This document shows positions 49,052 through 59,369 of a stretch of 64,000 nt of DNA, one piece after another. The DNA comes from Gemmatimonadota bacterium (GTDB lineage Bacteria > JAAXHH01), in the NCBI GenBank assembly GCA_026702745.1, contig JAPPBT010000065.1, forward strand, positions 1 through 64,000, read 5' to 3'. The position numbers and the translations under genes are program-made. The notes beneath the pieces were generated by a model. That model worked only from the letters and a program-made list of their open reading frames with translations, did no database searches and was not told the DNA's origin. Each line of letters begins with the position of its first letter. The first letter of the stretch is position 1.

Positions 49052-50173
49052 TCATACTTGAATAGCATTCAACAGTTGCAATCTGATGGTCTGTGTGTCA
49101 GCCGCAAGATCAACGGTTTTAAATTGGATTCGATGACCTTGAATAACTACCCATTCATCGAACATCTCGCCAACCGATGGATGGAGAAACATCCCTTCTG
49201 CATGTAAATCAAGCGGATTGCCACTCTCTTCCTGAGACCTCAAGTATGCATAAATCTGATACATGTATCCGCTTCTTATACCTTCATTTCTATACCATCC
49301 ACTAGATAAAACTGAGTTGAATTTCGTGTCTATAACTATACGACGGGTTTTTGCAGCGTGGTCCAACACAATATCGGTACGCATGGTAGGGAGTACCTCG
49401 TGAATCCGCGGACTCATGTCTGTCGTGGGCCATCTGATTCTCGTTCCAGAATTCACCTTCCACCCGTATTTGGAAAGCACCACATCATAGAATCCTGCAA
49501 TACCTTTCTCAAAGAGTCTGCGTATCCAGTTTAAATCACGGTCCGGCAGTGGCAGGTGCCTTGAGCCGGTCTGCTCGGTCGGAATGGCCATTTCGAAGGC
49601 GAGACGAGCTGCATCCACCATCTTGCGATCTACCGCGTCATGTCTGCCGTATCGTTCTACAGAAGTTTCCTCGCGTCCCGGTCGTTCACCCACAACACCT
49701 TGGCGCCTAAGGCTTCCCACGAGCACTCGACACCGATGAGCCAACTCTTTCTTATGTACAAACTTGGAGATCGCCTCGAGCGCGGATCGAACGTACCTGT
49801 TTCTCGGGGTGTCAATCGTCAGCTCGTCGAATCGACAGGCGACCATGCCCCGTTGCAGTAGTTGATGTGCTTCGGTTTGGAGTAGGTCTATACGTCCTCG
49901 AACACGTCCGAGTACATCGTGACGGAACTGGTAACCGTAACTCAGATTTCGTCTTAATCGTCGCTCGACTTCATGAGAAAGGATTTCGGCAACCAGATCG
50001 GGTAGGTCATCTGGATTATTTTCGTAAGATCGGTTTCCTGATGCATCGAGTTGTCTGAAAAGATCTGAGGCGTAAAGCATCAACAGCCAAAGATTACGTA
50101 CGGGGATACGACCGATATGGCCAGACTGCTCATCCGTCCGATCAGCAGTGCTAACTATTGGACCATAATCCAC
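49052..50173 (-). CDS. mcrC: McrC-family nuclease subunit of a type IV restriction system
   Basis: 373 residues from GTG 50173, whose G is the last base of the mcrB TAG stop (TAGTG). A longer frame to 50284 lies inside mcrB and is rejected. McrC features: GRIPVRNLWLLMLYASDLFR, LLQRGMVACRFDELTIDTP and FEKGIAGFYDVVLSKYGW. The C-terminal PD-(D/E)xK nuclease core is seen in RTDIVLDHAAKTRRIVIDTK (D and DxK). McrC cuts DNA containing modified cytosines when assembled with the McrB motor. The one-base overlap implies coupled translation. Lower GC than the rest of the window. Confidence 0.92.
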   Translation of the reverse strand: MDYGPIVSTADRTDEQSGHIGRIPVRNLWLLMLYASDLFRQLDASGNRSYENNPDDLPDLVAEILSHEVERRLRRNLSYGYQFRHDVLGRVRGRIDLLQTEAHQLLQRGMVACRFDELTIDTPRNRYVRSALEAISKFVHKKELAHRCRVLVGSLRRQGVVGERPGREETSVERYGRHDAVDRKMVDAARLAFEMAIPTEQTGSRHLPLPDRDLNWIRRLFEKGIAGFYDVVLSKYGWKVNSGTRIRWPTTDMSPRIHEVLPTMRTDIVLDHAAKTRRIVIDTKFNSVLSSGWYRNEGIRSGYMYQIYAYLRSQEESGNPLDLHAEGMFLHPSVGEMFDEWVVIQGHRIQFKTVDLAADTQTIRLQLLNAIQV

Positions 50174-52350
50174 TAGAAGCCTTCCAGAAGTTTCTGCTTT
50201 GCATTTTCTGATTTCTCGAGGTCTTCGAACCAATATTCGTCGAGTAACGGTCCGATTTCCGTATCGACCACATCCCGGTACCACTTTCGACCGTCGTCAA
50301 TTGGTTGTTCAAATGGTGGTGTAACATAACTGTGTCCCAAACGAAATTGTGAACCAAGACTGGCGTCATCAGCGATCGTTTGGTTCAGATTACCGATGCG
50401 ATGCTCAATTTCAGTGAGTGTCTCTATATCTATCTTGTTCTTCTGGTGGACCCATTTACGCCAGGGCTCGCCCAGGGTAGGCTCAAGGTCGATAAAGGCA
50501 AACCTACGACGAAGCGCCAGGTCTACAAGAGCAAGGGATCGGTCGGCGATATTCATCGTACCAATTACGAAGAGATTGTTGGGAATAAAGAATCGTTCGT
50601 CACTAGACCTCGGATAAACCAGTCTCAAGGCCTCATTTGGAGTTCGCTTGTCAGTCTCAAGTAGAGTCAACATTTCACCTAGAATCTGTGCTGGATTACC
50701 TCTGTTTATCTCCTCGATTACTAAGACATACCTAGCATTGTGATCTTTCTCCGCCTCATCCCTTATGGTTATGAAGGGACCGTCAACAAGCGTGAGTTTA
50801 CCATCTCCTGCTGGACGCCATCCACGTACGAAATCTTCGTAGGAAAGATTAGGATGAAACTGTACAGAACGTACCTTGCTTTCGTCTCGTTCACCGATTA
50901 ATGCAAAGGCTAACTTTCTGGCCAGCCAAGTTTTACCGGTTCCCGGAGGGCCTTGAAGTATGAGGTTTTTCTTGGTACGAAGGCGATTGAGTATTGACTC
51001 GAGTTTCTTTCTGCCAATAAAACACCCATCGTTTACGATGTTATCGAGTGAATATGGATCATTTGGTAACAAAGGATCCGGACCATTTGTTGGCGGCCCA
51101 ACCGAGCCACTATATTTGTACAGCCAGGCTTCACGGGATAGTTCCGGAAAAGAGCGGACTGGGTACGTGTCTTCATGAAACCTAGTCGTCAGCGTTTCAT
51201 GAACCTTAAGATAATCGTTAGCACTACAAAACCTCTTATTTGGCACATTCAAACCGATTTCTACATTCAGTTTTACATCTAAGTATTGACGGACTTGTTT
51301 ATCTAGGGCTGGGAAATCCCATGGTCGAATCCAGTGAAGTCCAATTGTAAGGGACCAACCTACAAAGAGACGGCCCGCAGCATCGTTGAAGGATGATATA
51401 AAATGATCTCGTGCATTTTCATCATCAGAATCTGTGAGTTCGATCGCTCGCGTAAAAACTTCCCAAAGAGAATCGATGTCATCCGGCCGTCTGTCTTTCT
51501 CGAAACCAAATAACCAAGAACTCTGATTGTTGAGAACGGGAATCCCATCTAGGGATGCAGGGAATGTTCCTGTGATATTCAGTAATTTTGCCAGTTCGGT
51601 ACCTATGACTTTCCGATTGGTATGTGAGATACCACGATTAAAAAGGCCCATAGTCGTAAATGGACAAATGTCCTTCAATGGTCCAGTAGTGCCGTCGTTA
51701 AACCGATCACCATGAACAAGGGTCATCCCGTCTACTCTCGAAGCGATTTCATGTATCCCCGAGATTAACTCAGTTCGACGGTTTTTGAAGGCTAGTAATC
51801 CATCTGCAAAAGCCTCATAAAAACCTGTCCATTCGTAGTGTTTTTTGTCGCCTGTATAGTCCCCGAACCTGTCTCGCCAATATGGAGCGTTCCGAAACCT
51901 ATCGATCTCCTGCGGTGTGTTTTCAAATGCAAATGCAATCAGGGCATCGATATGCCAATTATCTCCTGGTAACACCCGCCATACAGTTCCTCGAAAGGTG
52001 AAGAAGTACCATTCACGCACGGGATCGACTTTATGCCAATCTACTTTGACTGTGTGACCATCGCCAAGATTGGCTGTGATTGTACCAATAGCCTTGATCG
52101 CCATTACTGATACAAAATGATCTCGACTGTCAAACGGCAGATCGTGTTTGCGAACGAAATTCGATTTTATCGCAATTCGATCACCAGGCTGCATGGTTTT
52201 GGTCATCGCAACAGTCGGATGATCTTCATCGAAGTTGTTCTTCCAAATTCCTTCTTTCAGGAACTGCTCAGTCTGGTCGTTTACTCTTCCGAAACTCGCG
52301 CCTACAAACCAACAGGGTCTGGCGCTGGTCTCTTCTGATGTCAAATTCAT
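50173..52350 (-). CDS. mcrB: McrB-family AAA+ GTPase with an N-terminal recognition region
   Basis: 725 residues. The C-terminal motor has Walker A LILQGPPGTGKTWLARKL, VQFHPNLSYEDFVRGWRP, Walker B YVLVIEEINRGNPAQILGE and the McrB GTPase signature TMNIADRSLALVD. The N-terminal part (CWFVGASFGRVNDQTEQFL, TKTMQPGDRIAIKSNF, about residues 10-120) looks like an EVE/PUA-type modified-base reader. A helical middle region ending WIRPWDFPALDKQVRQYL follows. GGAG lies eight bases before the ATG. McrB recognises methylated or hydroxymethylated DNA and translocates it for McrC to cut. The EVE assignment is by pattern only. Confidence 0.92.
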   Translation of the reverse strand: MNLTSEETSARPCWFVGASFGRVNDQTEQFLKEGIWKNNFDEDHPTVAMTKTMQPGDRIAIKSNFVRKHDLPFDSRDHFVSVMAIKAIGTITANLGDGHTVKVDWHKVDPVREWYFFTFRGTVWRVLPGDNWHIDALIAFAFENTPQEIDRFRNAPYWRDRFGDYTGDKKHYEWTGFYEAFADGLLAFKNRRTELISGIHEIASRVDGMTLVHGDRFNDGTTGPLKDICPFTTMGLFNRGISHTNRKVIGTELAKLLNITGTFPASLDGIPVLNNQSSWLFGFEKDRRPDDIDSLWEVFTRAIELTDSDDENARDHFISSFNDAAGRLFVGWSLTIGLHWIRPWDFPALDKQVRQYLDVKLNVEIGLNVPNKRFCSANDYLKVHETLTTRFHEDTYPVRSFPELSREAWLYKYSGSVGPPTNGPDPLLPNDPYSLDNIVNDGCFIGRKKLESILNRLRTKKNLILQGPPGTGKTWLARKLAFALIGERDESKVRSVQFHPNLSYEDFVRGWRPAGDGKLTLVDGPFITIRDEAEKDHNARYVLVIEEINRGNPAQILGEMLTLLETDKRTPNEALRLVYPRSSDERFFIPNNLFVIGTMNIADRSLALVDLALRRRFAFIDLEPTLGEPWRKWVHQKNKIDIETLTEIEHRIGNLNQTIADDASLGSQFRLGHSYVTPPFEQPIDDGRKWYRDVVDTEIGPLLDEYWFEDLEKSENAKQKLLEGF

Positions 52351-52752
52351 AGATTGTGCTCCATATCCTCATCTCCCATACAGGCGAATCTTAGTCAGTC
52401 TCGCACTGTTTAGATGATGGGAGACGGTCGCCGATTCTGATTTCGAATGGAGGTCGAAAGAGTTTGAACATGTGCAGTGGTTTGTCTGCACTCTTGATTG
52501 TGTAAACGTGTGGATTTGTAGACTCGATTGCATTAAACAGACTGAGCCGCGTACAAACCGAAACAGTGGTGAATGACGGTTTGTGTTTAAATTACCACGC
52601 AACTTAGCAGGGATATTCTAACTAGGTTAGTTGCAGAAATCGTTTCTAAGTACTGAGGAACCGTGCCTGAGAGCGAGATTTAAAGTATAGTGAGGTAGAA
52701 CCTTAACATCGCCTGCGGAGGCCTAGTAAACTTGGCAGATTAACGGTACTAC
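52351..52752. other. AT-rich gap between mcrB and the HsdR_N-type gene
   Basis: 402 bases with no credible gene. It holds the mcrB promoter region and one inverted repeat: ACAAACCG (52553-52560) and CGGTTTGT (52577-52584) with a 16-base loop. No recombination site or transposase remnant was recognised. Confidence 0.5.
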
Positions 52753-53700
52753 CTATTCGGATTCCTTAAGGTAAATCTTCTCTGCTCCTATTTTGTATTT
52801 TTTAAGCAGATTCTTAGTACTAGCCCGTACTTGACGAGCATTTAGGTTTACGTTTACAAACAACACCGAGTTTCCGATTTCTTTGTAGCTGTAAAACTCT
52901 TTACCAGTCGGATGAATCGGTTGTGTATGTATGCTATAGATCTTCGGAGACCATTGTATCGGAGCATGTTCGACTCTAAGTACCGAGTCTTCGTACAGTT
53001 TTTCGGCGACGATAGTAAGTACTTCATACCAATGATTCACCTGTCGTTCTGTGTTATCCCATAACCTCAAAGCAATTGGCGCGGACGTATTTGCAGGTGG
53101 TTCGTAGTCCGATAAAACCTTCCAATTTGACGATGGTGGGTCCGGAGGTGGAGGTGGTGTTGGACCACTGTTCTGAATGTCGACTAGGACGGGTTCATTC
53201 GCTGTCACTGTGTTAGTGGAGTCTAAGTTACAGCGCCAGAGTAACAGTAGCTTCAAAGCAATCTCGTGGGAGTGTTTATCCAATATGGAAACATCCAAGA
53301 TCTTTTTTTCCTCCATTGGCACCGGTTCGAAAACATTGTATATCTCCCAGTGATTGCCATTCGTCAACCCAGTATACGGGATACCCAACTCAATCGCGTA
53401 TTTTAACATCTGAGCACGGTGTGTGGACTTCAAAAATTCATCCAGTTTTTTTGCTTCCACCATAGCAGCAGGTTTCCCATCATCTCGTAACAAAGCATAG
53501 TCAGCCCAACCATCGGACACTTTGTATTCCGGTACAACATACTGCGGATCGGAGACATCCCAGCCTAGCACACGTAACAGAGGATCTATCAACTGCATTC
53601 GAGTACGAGTTTCACTTTCATTTATTGAGTTACGGTACTTAGAAATCCGTTCCTTCAGATCATCGATACATCCTACCAATTCGTCAAGCATCGGTGGCAT
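52753..53700 (-). CDS. Restriction-endonuclease-like protein with HsdR_N-type nuclease domain
   Basis: 315 residues with AGGAG just before the ATG. Residues about 1-150 match the type I restriction R-subunit N-terminal region: DDLKERISKYRNSINESETR, RMQLIDPLLRVLGWDVSDP, then the PD-(D/E)xK core VSDGWADYALL and AAMVEAKKL (D, E and K visible). A proline-rich linker (GPTPPPPPDPPSS) joins a C-terminal domain of about 120 residues (ALRLWDNTERQVNHWYEVLT, FVNVNLNARQVRASTKNLLK) of unknown fold. No helicase is attached, so it is not a complete HsdR. Next to mcrBC it probably belongs to the same defence island. Confidence 0.8.
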   Translation of the reverse strand: MPPMLDELVGCIDDLKERISKYRNSINESETRTRMQLIDPLLRVLGWDVSDPQYVVPEYKVSDGWADYALLRDDGKPAAMVEAKKLDEFLKSTHRAQMLKYAIELGIPYTGLTNGNHWEIYNVFEPVPMEEKKILDVSILDKHSHEIALKLLLLWRCNLDSTNTVTANEPVLVDIQNSGPTPPPPPDPPSSNWKVLSDYEPPANTSAPIALRLWDNTERQVNHWYEVLTIVAEKLYEDSVLRVEHAPIQWSPKIYSIHTQPIHPTGKEFYSYKEIGNSVLFVNVNLNARQVRASTKNLLKKYKIGAEKIYLKESE

Positions 53701-54164
53701 TTCTCCTGACAGTGATTATTAAATTTGAAATTGTAAGAATGGAGGAATAGTTCTATTGACGCAACCGCCTTTCAAGCAATCTATTGCGTCATTTGTCGTT
53801 TGTACATAGGAAGTTACAATTACTGGGCTTTACTCGATATTTAGCACAGTAGATAAATGTTCTGTCGAAAAACACTCCACATACTTTATGAATATCCACT
53901 CTCTCCATCCCAAATTTAACGGGAACACAGTTCGAAGGTAAGGCCGGGAATCTGTGGTCAAGATCACGTCCGTATAGTCTTTCAACTGGGAACGATACTG
54001 CTCATACTAATTTTCGAGAATTTTAAATACATATCGACCACTTGATCCAAGGCAGTCATTACGACTATCGTGACGTCCACCGGTGACCTCACGATCCAGT
54101 AACCTATATGCTGCATTTATGTTGGCGAAAGACTGGCTGGTCTACCGAGTTACGTAAAGCCCAC
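53701..54164. other. AT-rich non-coding flank of the defence island
   Basis: 464 bases, visibly poorer in GC than the oxygenase gene that follows. No gene, tRNA, transposase or clear direct repeat marking an island end was seen. Base composition changes sharply near 54170. Confidence 0.5.
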
Positions 54165-54923
54165 CTACACAACCACTCCAGGCTTAAACCGCTGCCCGTA
54201 CCTGGCGTTCGGTGCTTCGAGGATCTGCTGCTGCCGTTCCGTCAGTCCCTCGTACTTTTCGGCTTCGTAGTACTCCGCGTACCAGGATACCGAATTGGGT
54301 GAGTACTTGTAGAAGAGGGTGCGGCGTTCGTCACCGTGCCAGGGCATGGTGCCGTGGGTCAGCGCTTCGGTGAAGATGACGGCGGTGCCGGCCTTGCCGG
54401 TCACGGCGCGGATGAAGGGCTGGTCGGTCTTGAGGTTGCGCCACTCGTCGGGGAACCGGAAGTTGGCCTTGTGGCTGCCGGGCACGCAGCCGAAGCCGCC
54501 GTCGCCGGGGTTCACGTCCTTCAGGTTGTAGGCGACCACGGACAGGCCGCAACGGATCTCCTGGTTGACGCAGGTGTAGGAATACAGCGGGTCGAAGGGG
54601 ATGGCGCCGCCGTGAAGGGTCGTGCCGATGGGGCCGTCGCCCTTACGGATGATGTCGGCGTAGTCGTGGTCCAGCCGGAACCGCGGTCCGACGATGTGCT
54701 CCATGTAGGGGACGATGCACGGGTTGTCGATCAGGTCGCGGTAGGCGGGTCCCCAGTCGAGCAGGGTGAAGCCGAACCGGTGCGTGGTCGCGCCGGGTTC
54801 CATGGCCTCCTCGATCTTTTCGTCGAGGATGCGGTTCAACTCGGTGAGCTGTCCGGCGTCGAGGGCGTCCGGGACCGCGATGAAGCCCTGCAGGTCAAAG
54901 AGGTACTGCTCGTGGGGGGTCAT
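54165..54923 (-). CDS. Phytanoyl-CoA dioxygenase (PhyH) family protein
   Basis: 252 residues with AAAGGG before the ATG. The Fe(II)/2-oxoglutarate PhyH fold is recognised from FDLQGFIAVPDALDAGQLTE at the start, TTLHGGAIPFDP and NPGDGGFGCVPGSHKANF. The distal histidine lies in ALTHGTMPWHGDERRTLFYK, with its arginine for 2-oxoglutarate. The first histidine is probably that of TLHGG; the usual HxD is not perfectly kept, so iron binding is likely but not certain. These enzymes hydroxylate diverse small molecules; the family is greatly expanded in Poribacteria and Latescibacterota. Substrate unknown. It neighbours a second 2OG oxygenase gene on the same strand. Confidence 0.85.
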   Translation of the reverse strand: MTPHEQYLFDLQGFIAVPDALDAGQLTELNRILDEKIEEAMEPGATTHRFGFTLLDWGPAYRDLIDNPCIVPYMEHIVGPRFRLDHDYADIIRKGDGPIGTTLHGGAIPFDPLYSYTCVNQEIRCGLSVVAYNLKDVNPGDGGFGCVPGSHKANFRFPDEWRNLKTDQPFIRAVTGKAGTAVIFTEALTHGTMPWHGDERRTLFYKYSPNSVSWYAEYYEAEKYEGLTERQQQILEAPNARYGQRFKPGVVV

Positions 54924-54987
54924 GCGCCGCCCTTTCCTGGGTCCGTTTCTTGTTCGCGGCCTCTTGCGTCAGCCTCTCCGTGTGTTC

Positions 54988-55022
54988 TCAGTCATCGTCC
55001 ACCCGTCAGTCATCATCCACCG
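54988..55022 (-). repeat. 18-bp tandem duplication of an oxygenase gene 3' end and stop
   Basis: TCAGTCATCATCCACCG (55006-55022, with the TGA stop of the oxygenase as TCA 55006-55008) and TCAGTCATCGTCCACCCG (54988-55005). Read on the minus strand both give GTGGAYGATGACTGA, that is the codons for VDDD and a stop. Confidence 0.9.
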
Positions 55023-56094
55023 CATAGTCGTCGCCGTAGTACTTGCTCGTGGTCCGGGTGTGGAACTGGACGGCCGAGATGGGTTCGTACTTGGGCTCGC
55101 CTGTGTTGGGCAGCACCTCGAGCATCTCCTCCTCCCAGACGTAGACCGCCATGGGGATGCTGACGCGGGCGGAGCCGAAGAGGCTGGCGTCCTGCGGCTT
55201 GCTGACCCGGTGCGTGGTGGAGGGCAGGCGGTCGTTGGTGATCCGCTGCATGTAGTCGCCCGTGTTGATGATGATGCTGCCTTCCGGGGGATTGAGGCGG
55301 ATCCACTTCATGTTCTCGCGGTTGAGCACCTGCAGTCCGTCCACCCCGTGGGAGGGCAGGATGGTGAACAGGTCCACGTCCTCGTGGCCCAGCATGCGGC
55401 CGGCCCCGGACTCATCGTCCTCTTTGGTGATGGGGGGGTAGTAGTTGAGCCGGAAGCCGAAGTTCGTCCGCGTAAGCTTCTCGTCGTAGAGGGACGGATC
55501 GCAGCCCAGGTAGGCGAGGATGCTCTGCATGAGAGGCAGGATCAACATCTCGTGTTGCTGGATGACCTGCCGGAAGAACGGTTCGTATCCAGCCGCGGGC
55601 CAGTAGTCCGTCTCGCGGTAGTCCGGGTTCTCGCCCAGGTTGAAGGCCCTGCGGCAGAAGACCCAGCCTTCGACGAGGTCGGGATGCATCCGGCTGGTCT
55701 GCTTGATGGGGAAGTAGCCCTGGTTGACCGAACCGTGCCGCTCCGCCTCGTACCTCATCTTGTCGGCCATGGGCGTGTCCGTGAAGAACTCGGCCACCTT
55801 GCGCTCGGCCTCCTCGTACAGGTCGGGCGGGATATCGTGGTTCTCGAGGATCACGAAACCGATGCCCTCCATGGCCTCGCCGATGTCCCGGGCGAACTGC
55901 GCCCTGCCCTCCGGGCCGCCGTGGAGGAAGAGGCTCATGTCGCAGGTCCGGATCCGCGTTTCCTCGTCGAATTCCTCCTCCGCCGCGCCTTCGGCCAAGT
56001 TGTAGGTCTGTTCCTTTTCCACCTGGTCGTACTGCGTGTATTCCTGGTTAACCGCCTTAATGCCGTGTTCCTGTTTGGCCTGATCGGTGCTCAT
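55006..56094 (-). CDS. Fe(II)/2-oxoglutarate oxygenase, isopenicillin-N-synthase-like
   Basis: 362 residues from ATG 56094 (GGGAG eight bases upstream); the frame is open further to 56349 but without a ribosome site. The fold shows an N-terminal DIOX_N region (IGFVILENHDIPPDLYEEAE, VNQGYFPIKQTS) and the double-stranded beta-helix core with HxD in MLGHEDVDLFTIL, the distal histidine in LPSTTHRVSKP and the arginine of the RxS motif (ARVSIP). NTGDYMQRITND is also typical. It should use Fe(II), O2 and probably 2-oxoglutarate to hydroxylate or cyclise an unknown small molecule. The C-terminus DDYAVDDD and stop are tandemly repeated. Confidence 0.88.
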   Translation of the reverse strand: MSTDQAKQEHGIKAVNQEYTQYDQVEKEQTYNLAEGAAEEEFDEETRIRTCDMSLFLHGGPEGRAQFARDIGEAMEGIGFVILENHDIPPDLYEEAERKVAEFFTDTPMADKMRYEAERHGSVNQGYFPIKQTSRMHPDLVEGWVFCRRAFNLGENPDYRETDYWPAAGYEPFFRQVIQQHEMLILPLMQSILAYLGCDPSLYDEKLTRTNFGFRLNYYPPITKEDDESGAGRMLGHEDVDLFTILPSHGVDGLQVLNRENMKWIRLNPPEGSIIINTGDYMQRITNDRLPSTTHRVSKPQDASLFGSARVSIPMAVYVWEEEMLEVLPNTGEPKYEPISAVQFHTRTTSKYYGDDYAVDDD

Positions 56095-56293
56095 GACCGT
56101 ACTCCCGGCCCGGCCGGCCGCTGTTCCGCGCCGCCGCGAGCCCTGCTGTTGTCGATCGCCTGACTGACTCGGTTTATACCCCCAATATCTCATTTCTCCG
56201 CGGGGTCTGGCAAGGGTAAAATGGCCGCGGGGAGCGCCGTGGGGAGCGCCACGGATGGTGCCGCGGAACGCCGGCAGACGGCCTACAAAACAG

Positions 56294-56323
56294 TTGACAC
56301 ATCGGCCGCGCGCCGGATACATA
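56294..56323 (+). promoter_or_regulatory. Possible promoter directly before pruA
   Basis: Perfect -35 TTGACA (56294-56299) and a -10-like GATACATA (56316-56323). The ATG at 56330 would be at or near +1, so the message may be leaderless. No proper ribosome site is present other than GGAG almost touching the ATG. Confidence 0.35.
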
Positions 56324-56329
56324 TGGAGC

Positions 56330-57961
<1,632 letters not shown>

Positions 57962-58023
57962 AGCGGCCACCGATGGGATGTCCTGACCCAATCGATTCAC
58001 GGAAAGTTCAACCGGAGGAACCA

Positions 58024-58821
58024 ATGAGCGAGGGAAGACCATTGAAGGTGCACGTAACAGGTGCGTACGGACTGATCGGCAACCTGACCTACCGGCATCT
58101 GAGCGGAAAGGATGATTACGAAGTCTACGGCAGCGGCCGGCGGACGGCTTCTTCGGACCGGATCGACGACGAGGACCTCCTTCGCATACCGGACGACCGC
58201 TTCTCACTGGCCGACCTGACCGACCGGGATTCCGTGTCCCGGGCGCTGTCGGGCATGGACGCGGTGGTCCATCTCGGCGCGGTTCCCGACCCCGGCGCCT
58301 CCTTCGAGACCATCCTTGAAAGCAATATCCGGGGTACCTACAACGTACTGGAAGTCTGCCGGGAGGAGGGCATCCGGCGGCTGATCTACGCGAGTTCGGT
58401 CATGGCGAGCTGGGGGTACGGGCAGTTCTCCGAACCCTACAAGTCGCTCAACGAAGGCCGCCTCGAAGGGCTGCCCGACCCCATGCCCATCGTCAAGGTC
58501 ACCGATCCGCCCCGTCCCACGGAACCCTATTCGGCCAGCAAGGTCTGGGGCGAAGGCATCTGCCGCACCTACCACGACGCCCATGGCTTCTCCGTCGTCT
58601 GCCTGCGCATCGGCTGGGTCAACAAGGACAACGAGGCCACCGAGCCCTTCCTGCGTTCGGTCTGGTGCAGCCAGGAAGACATTACGCAGATCATCGAACT
58701 GGCCCTCAAGGCCACGGAAAACCCGGTGTACGAGGTCTGCTACGCCGTGACCGACGGGCCGCACCGCTGGGTGGACCTGGAGCATACCCGGGACCGGCTC
58801 GGGCACGATATCACGGGCTGA
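58024..58821 (+). CDS. NAD-dependent epimerase/dehydratase (SDR extended family, uronate-dehydrogenase-like)
   Basis: 265 residues from ATG 58024 with GGAGG before it; an earlier in-frame ATG at 57973 lacks one. Rossmann nucleotide loop VTGAYGLIGNLTYRHL (GxxGxxG), AVVHLGAVPDP, YASSVMASWGYG and the catalytic YxxxK in EPYSASKVWGEG, then VVCLRIGWVN. The size and short C-terminus resemble uronate or galacturonate dehydrogenases and related sugar-acid enzymes more than nucleotide-sugar epimerases, but specificity is not certain. It lies between pruA and a ferredoxin gene on the same strand. Its stop region is duplicated 31 bp downstream. Confidence 0.88.
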   Translation: MSEGRPLKVHVTGAYGLIGNLTYRHLSGKDDYEVYGSGRRTASSDRIDDEDLLRIPDDRFSLADLTDRDSVSRALSGMDAVVHLGAVPDPGASFETILESNIRGTYNVLEVCREEGIRRLIYASSVMASWGYGQFSEPYKSLNEGRLEGLPDPMPIVKVTDPPRPTEPYSASKVWGEGICRTYHDAHGFSVVCLRIGWVNKDNEATEPFLRSVWCSQEDITQIIELALKATENPVYEVCYAVTDGPHRWVDLEHTRDRLGHDITG

Positions 58822-58864
58822 TCGGACCGGTTGCGCGCCGGCTACAGGCTGATCGCGCCGGCTG
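58816..58864 (+). repeat. 31-bp tandem duplication across the epimerase stop codon
   Basis: GGCTGATCGGACCGG (58816, containing the TGA at 58819-58821) recurs as GGCTGATCGCGCCGG at 58847. CGCGCCGGCT also repeats within the period. Confidence 0.75.
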
Positions 58865-58894
58865 CCGGTGGAGGTTTTAACGACGTTTAATACA

Positions 58895-58910
58895 TTGTCA
58901 ACATTGACAA
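58895..58910 (+). promoter_or_regulatory. Inverted repeat before the ferredoxin gene, possible operator
   Basis: TTGTCA-ACAT-TGACAA: perfect 6-bp arms around four bases, 23 bases before the ATG at 58933. TTGACA inside it could double as a -35 box, but no -10 box fits before the start codon. Confidence 0.5.
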
Positions 58911-58932
58911 CCCTTGAAAGGAGCGTGTCACC

Positions 58933-59292
58933 ATGCCGAAACTCACGGTAAACGGCGTAGAGCACGAGGTGGAATCGGGACAGCGTCTCGTGCTGGCGAT
59001 CGAGGGTACGGGTGTGAACATCGGCCATCGCTGCGGGGGCAACGCCAAGTGCACGACCTGCCGCGTGCATTTCGTCTCGGGCGAACCGGACACGATGACT
59101 GAGGCCGAACGCGACGTACTGACCGAGAAAGGCGCACTCGGCGAGATACGGCTGTCCTGCCAGATCCGCTGCGATCACGACATGTCGGTTGAGCCGGGCT
59201 TCCTGCTGGAGAACGAACCGGAATGGGACGACACCGGTCCCACGCCGGAAACGAGCATCACGCCCGAACCGGTCTGGATCGCGAAGCCGTAG
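58933..59292 (+). CDS. [2Fe-2S] ferredoxin, plant/adrenodoxin-like fold
   Basis: 119 residues with AAAGGAG upstream. The cluster ligands are GHRCGGNAKCTTCRVHF (C-x5-C-x2-C) and the fourth cysteine in EIRLSCQIRCDHD. Opening PKLTVNGVEHEVESGQRLVL is the beta-grasp. It carries one electron in the cytoplasm; partners could be an oxygenase or reductase, but none is directly in the operon. A 25-residue acidic/proline tail follows the fold. The inverted repeat upstream suggests its own control. It converges on the ABC permease gene. Confidence 0.93.
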   Translation: MPKLTVNGVEHEVESGQRLVLAIEGTGVNIGHRCGGNAKCTTCRVHFVSGEPDTMTEAERDVLTEKGALGEIRLSCQIRCDHDMSVEPGFLLENEPEWDDTGPTPETSITPEPVWIAKP

Positions 59293-59296
59293 TTTC

Positions 59297-59369
59297 GCGC
59301 GTCACCTCTCGGGCGCGTCACCTCTCGGGCGCCCCACCAGTAGTTACCAGGCGTCACCCCTTCAGCGCC
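59297..59369 (-). repeat. Repeats between ferredoxin and the ABC permease, including the permease stop
   Basis: GCGCGTCACCTCTCGG twice (59297-59312, 59313-59328, period 16), then the permease end GCGTCACCCCTTCAGCGCC (59351-59369) with its TGA stop as TCA 59354-59356. On the minus strand each copy carries GGTGACGC. Confidence 0.75.

Noticed and set aside
53701-54164. Search for an island end (tRNA, integrase, direct repeats) beside the mcrBC region
   Set aside because: Composition changes sharply but no tRNA, integrase or flanking direct repeat was found, so no attachment site is claimed.
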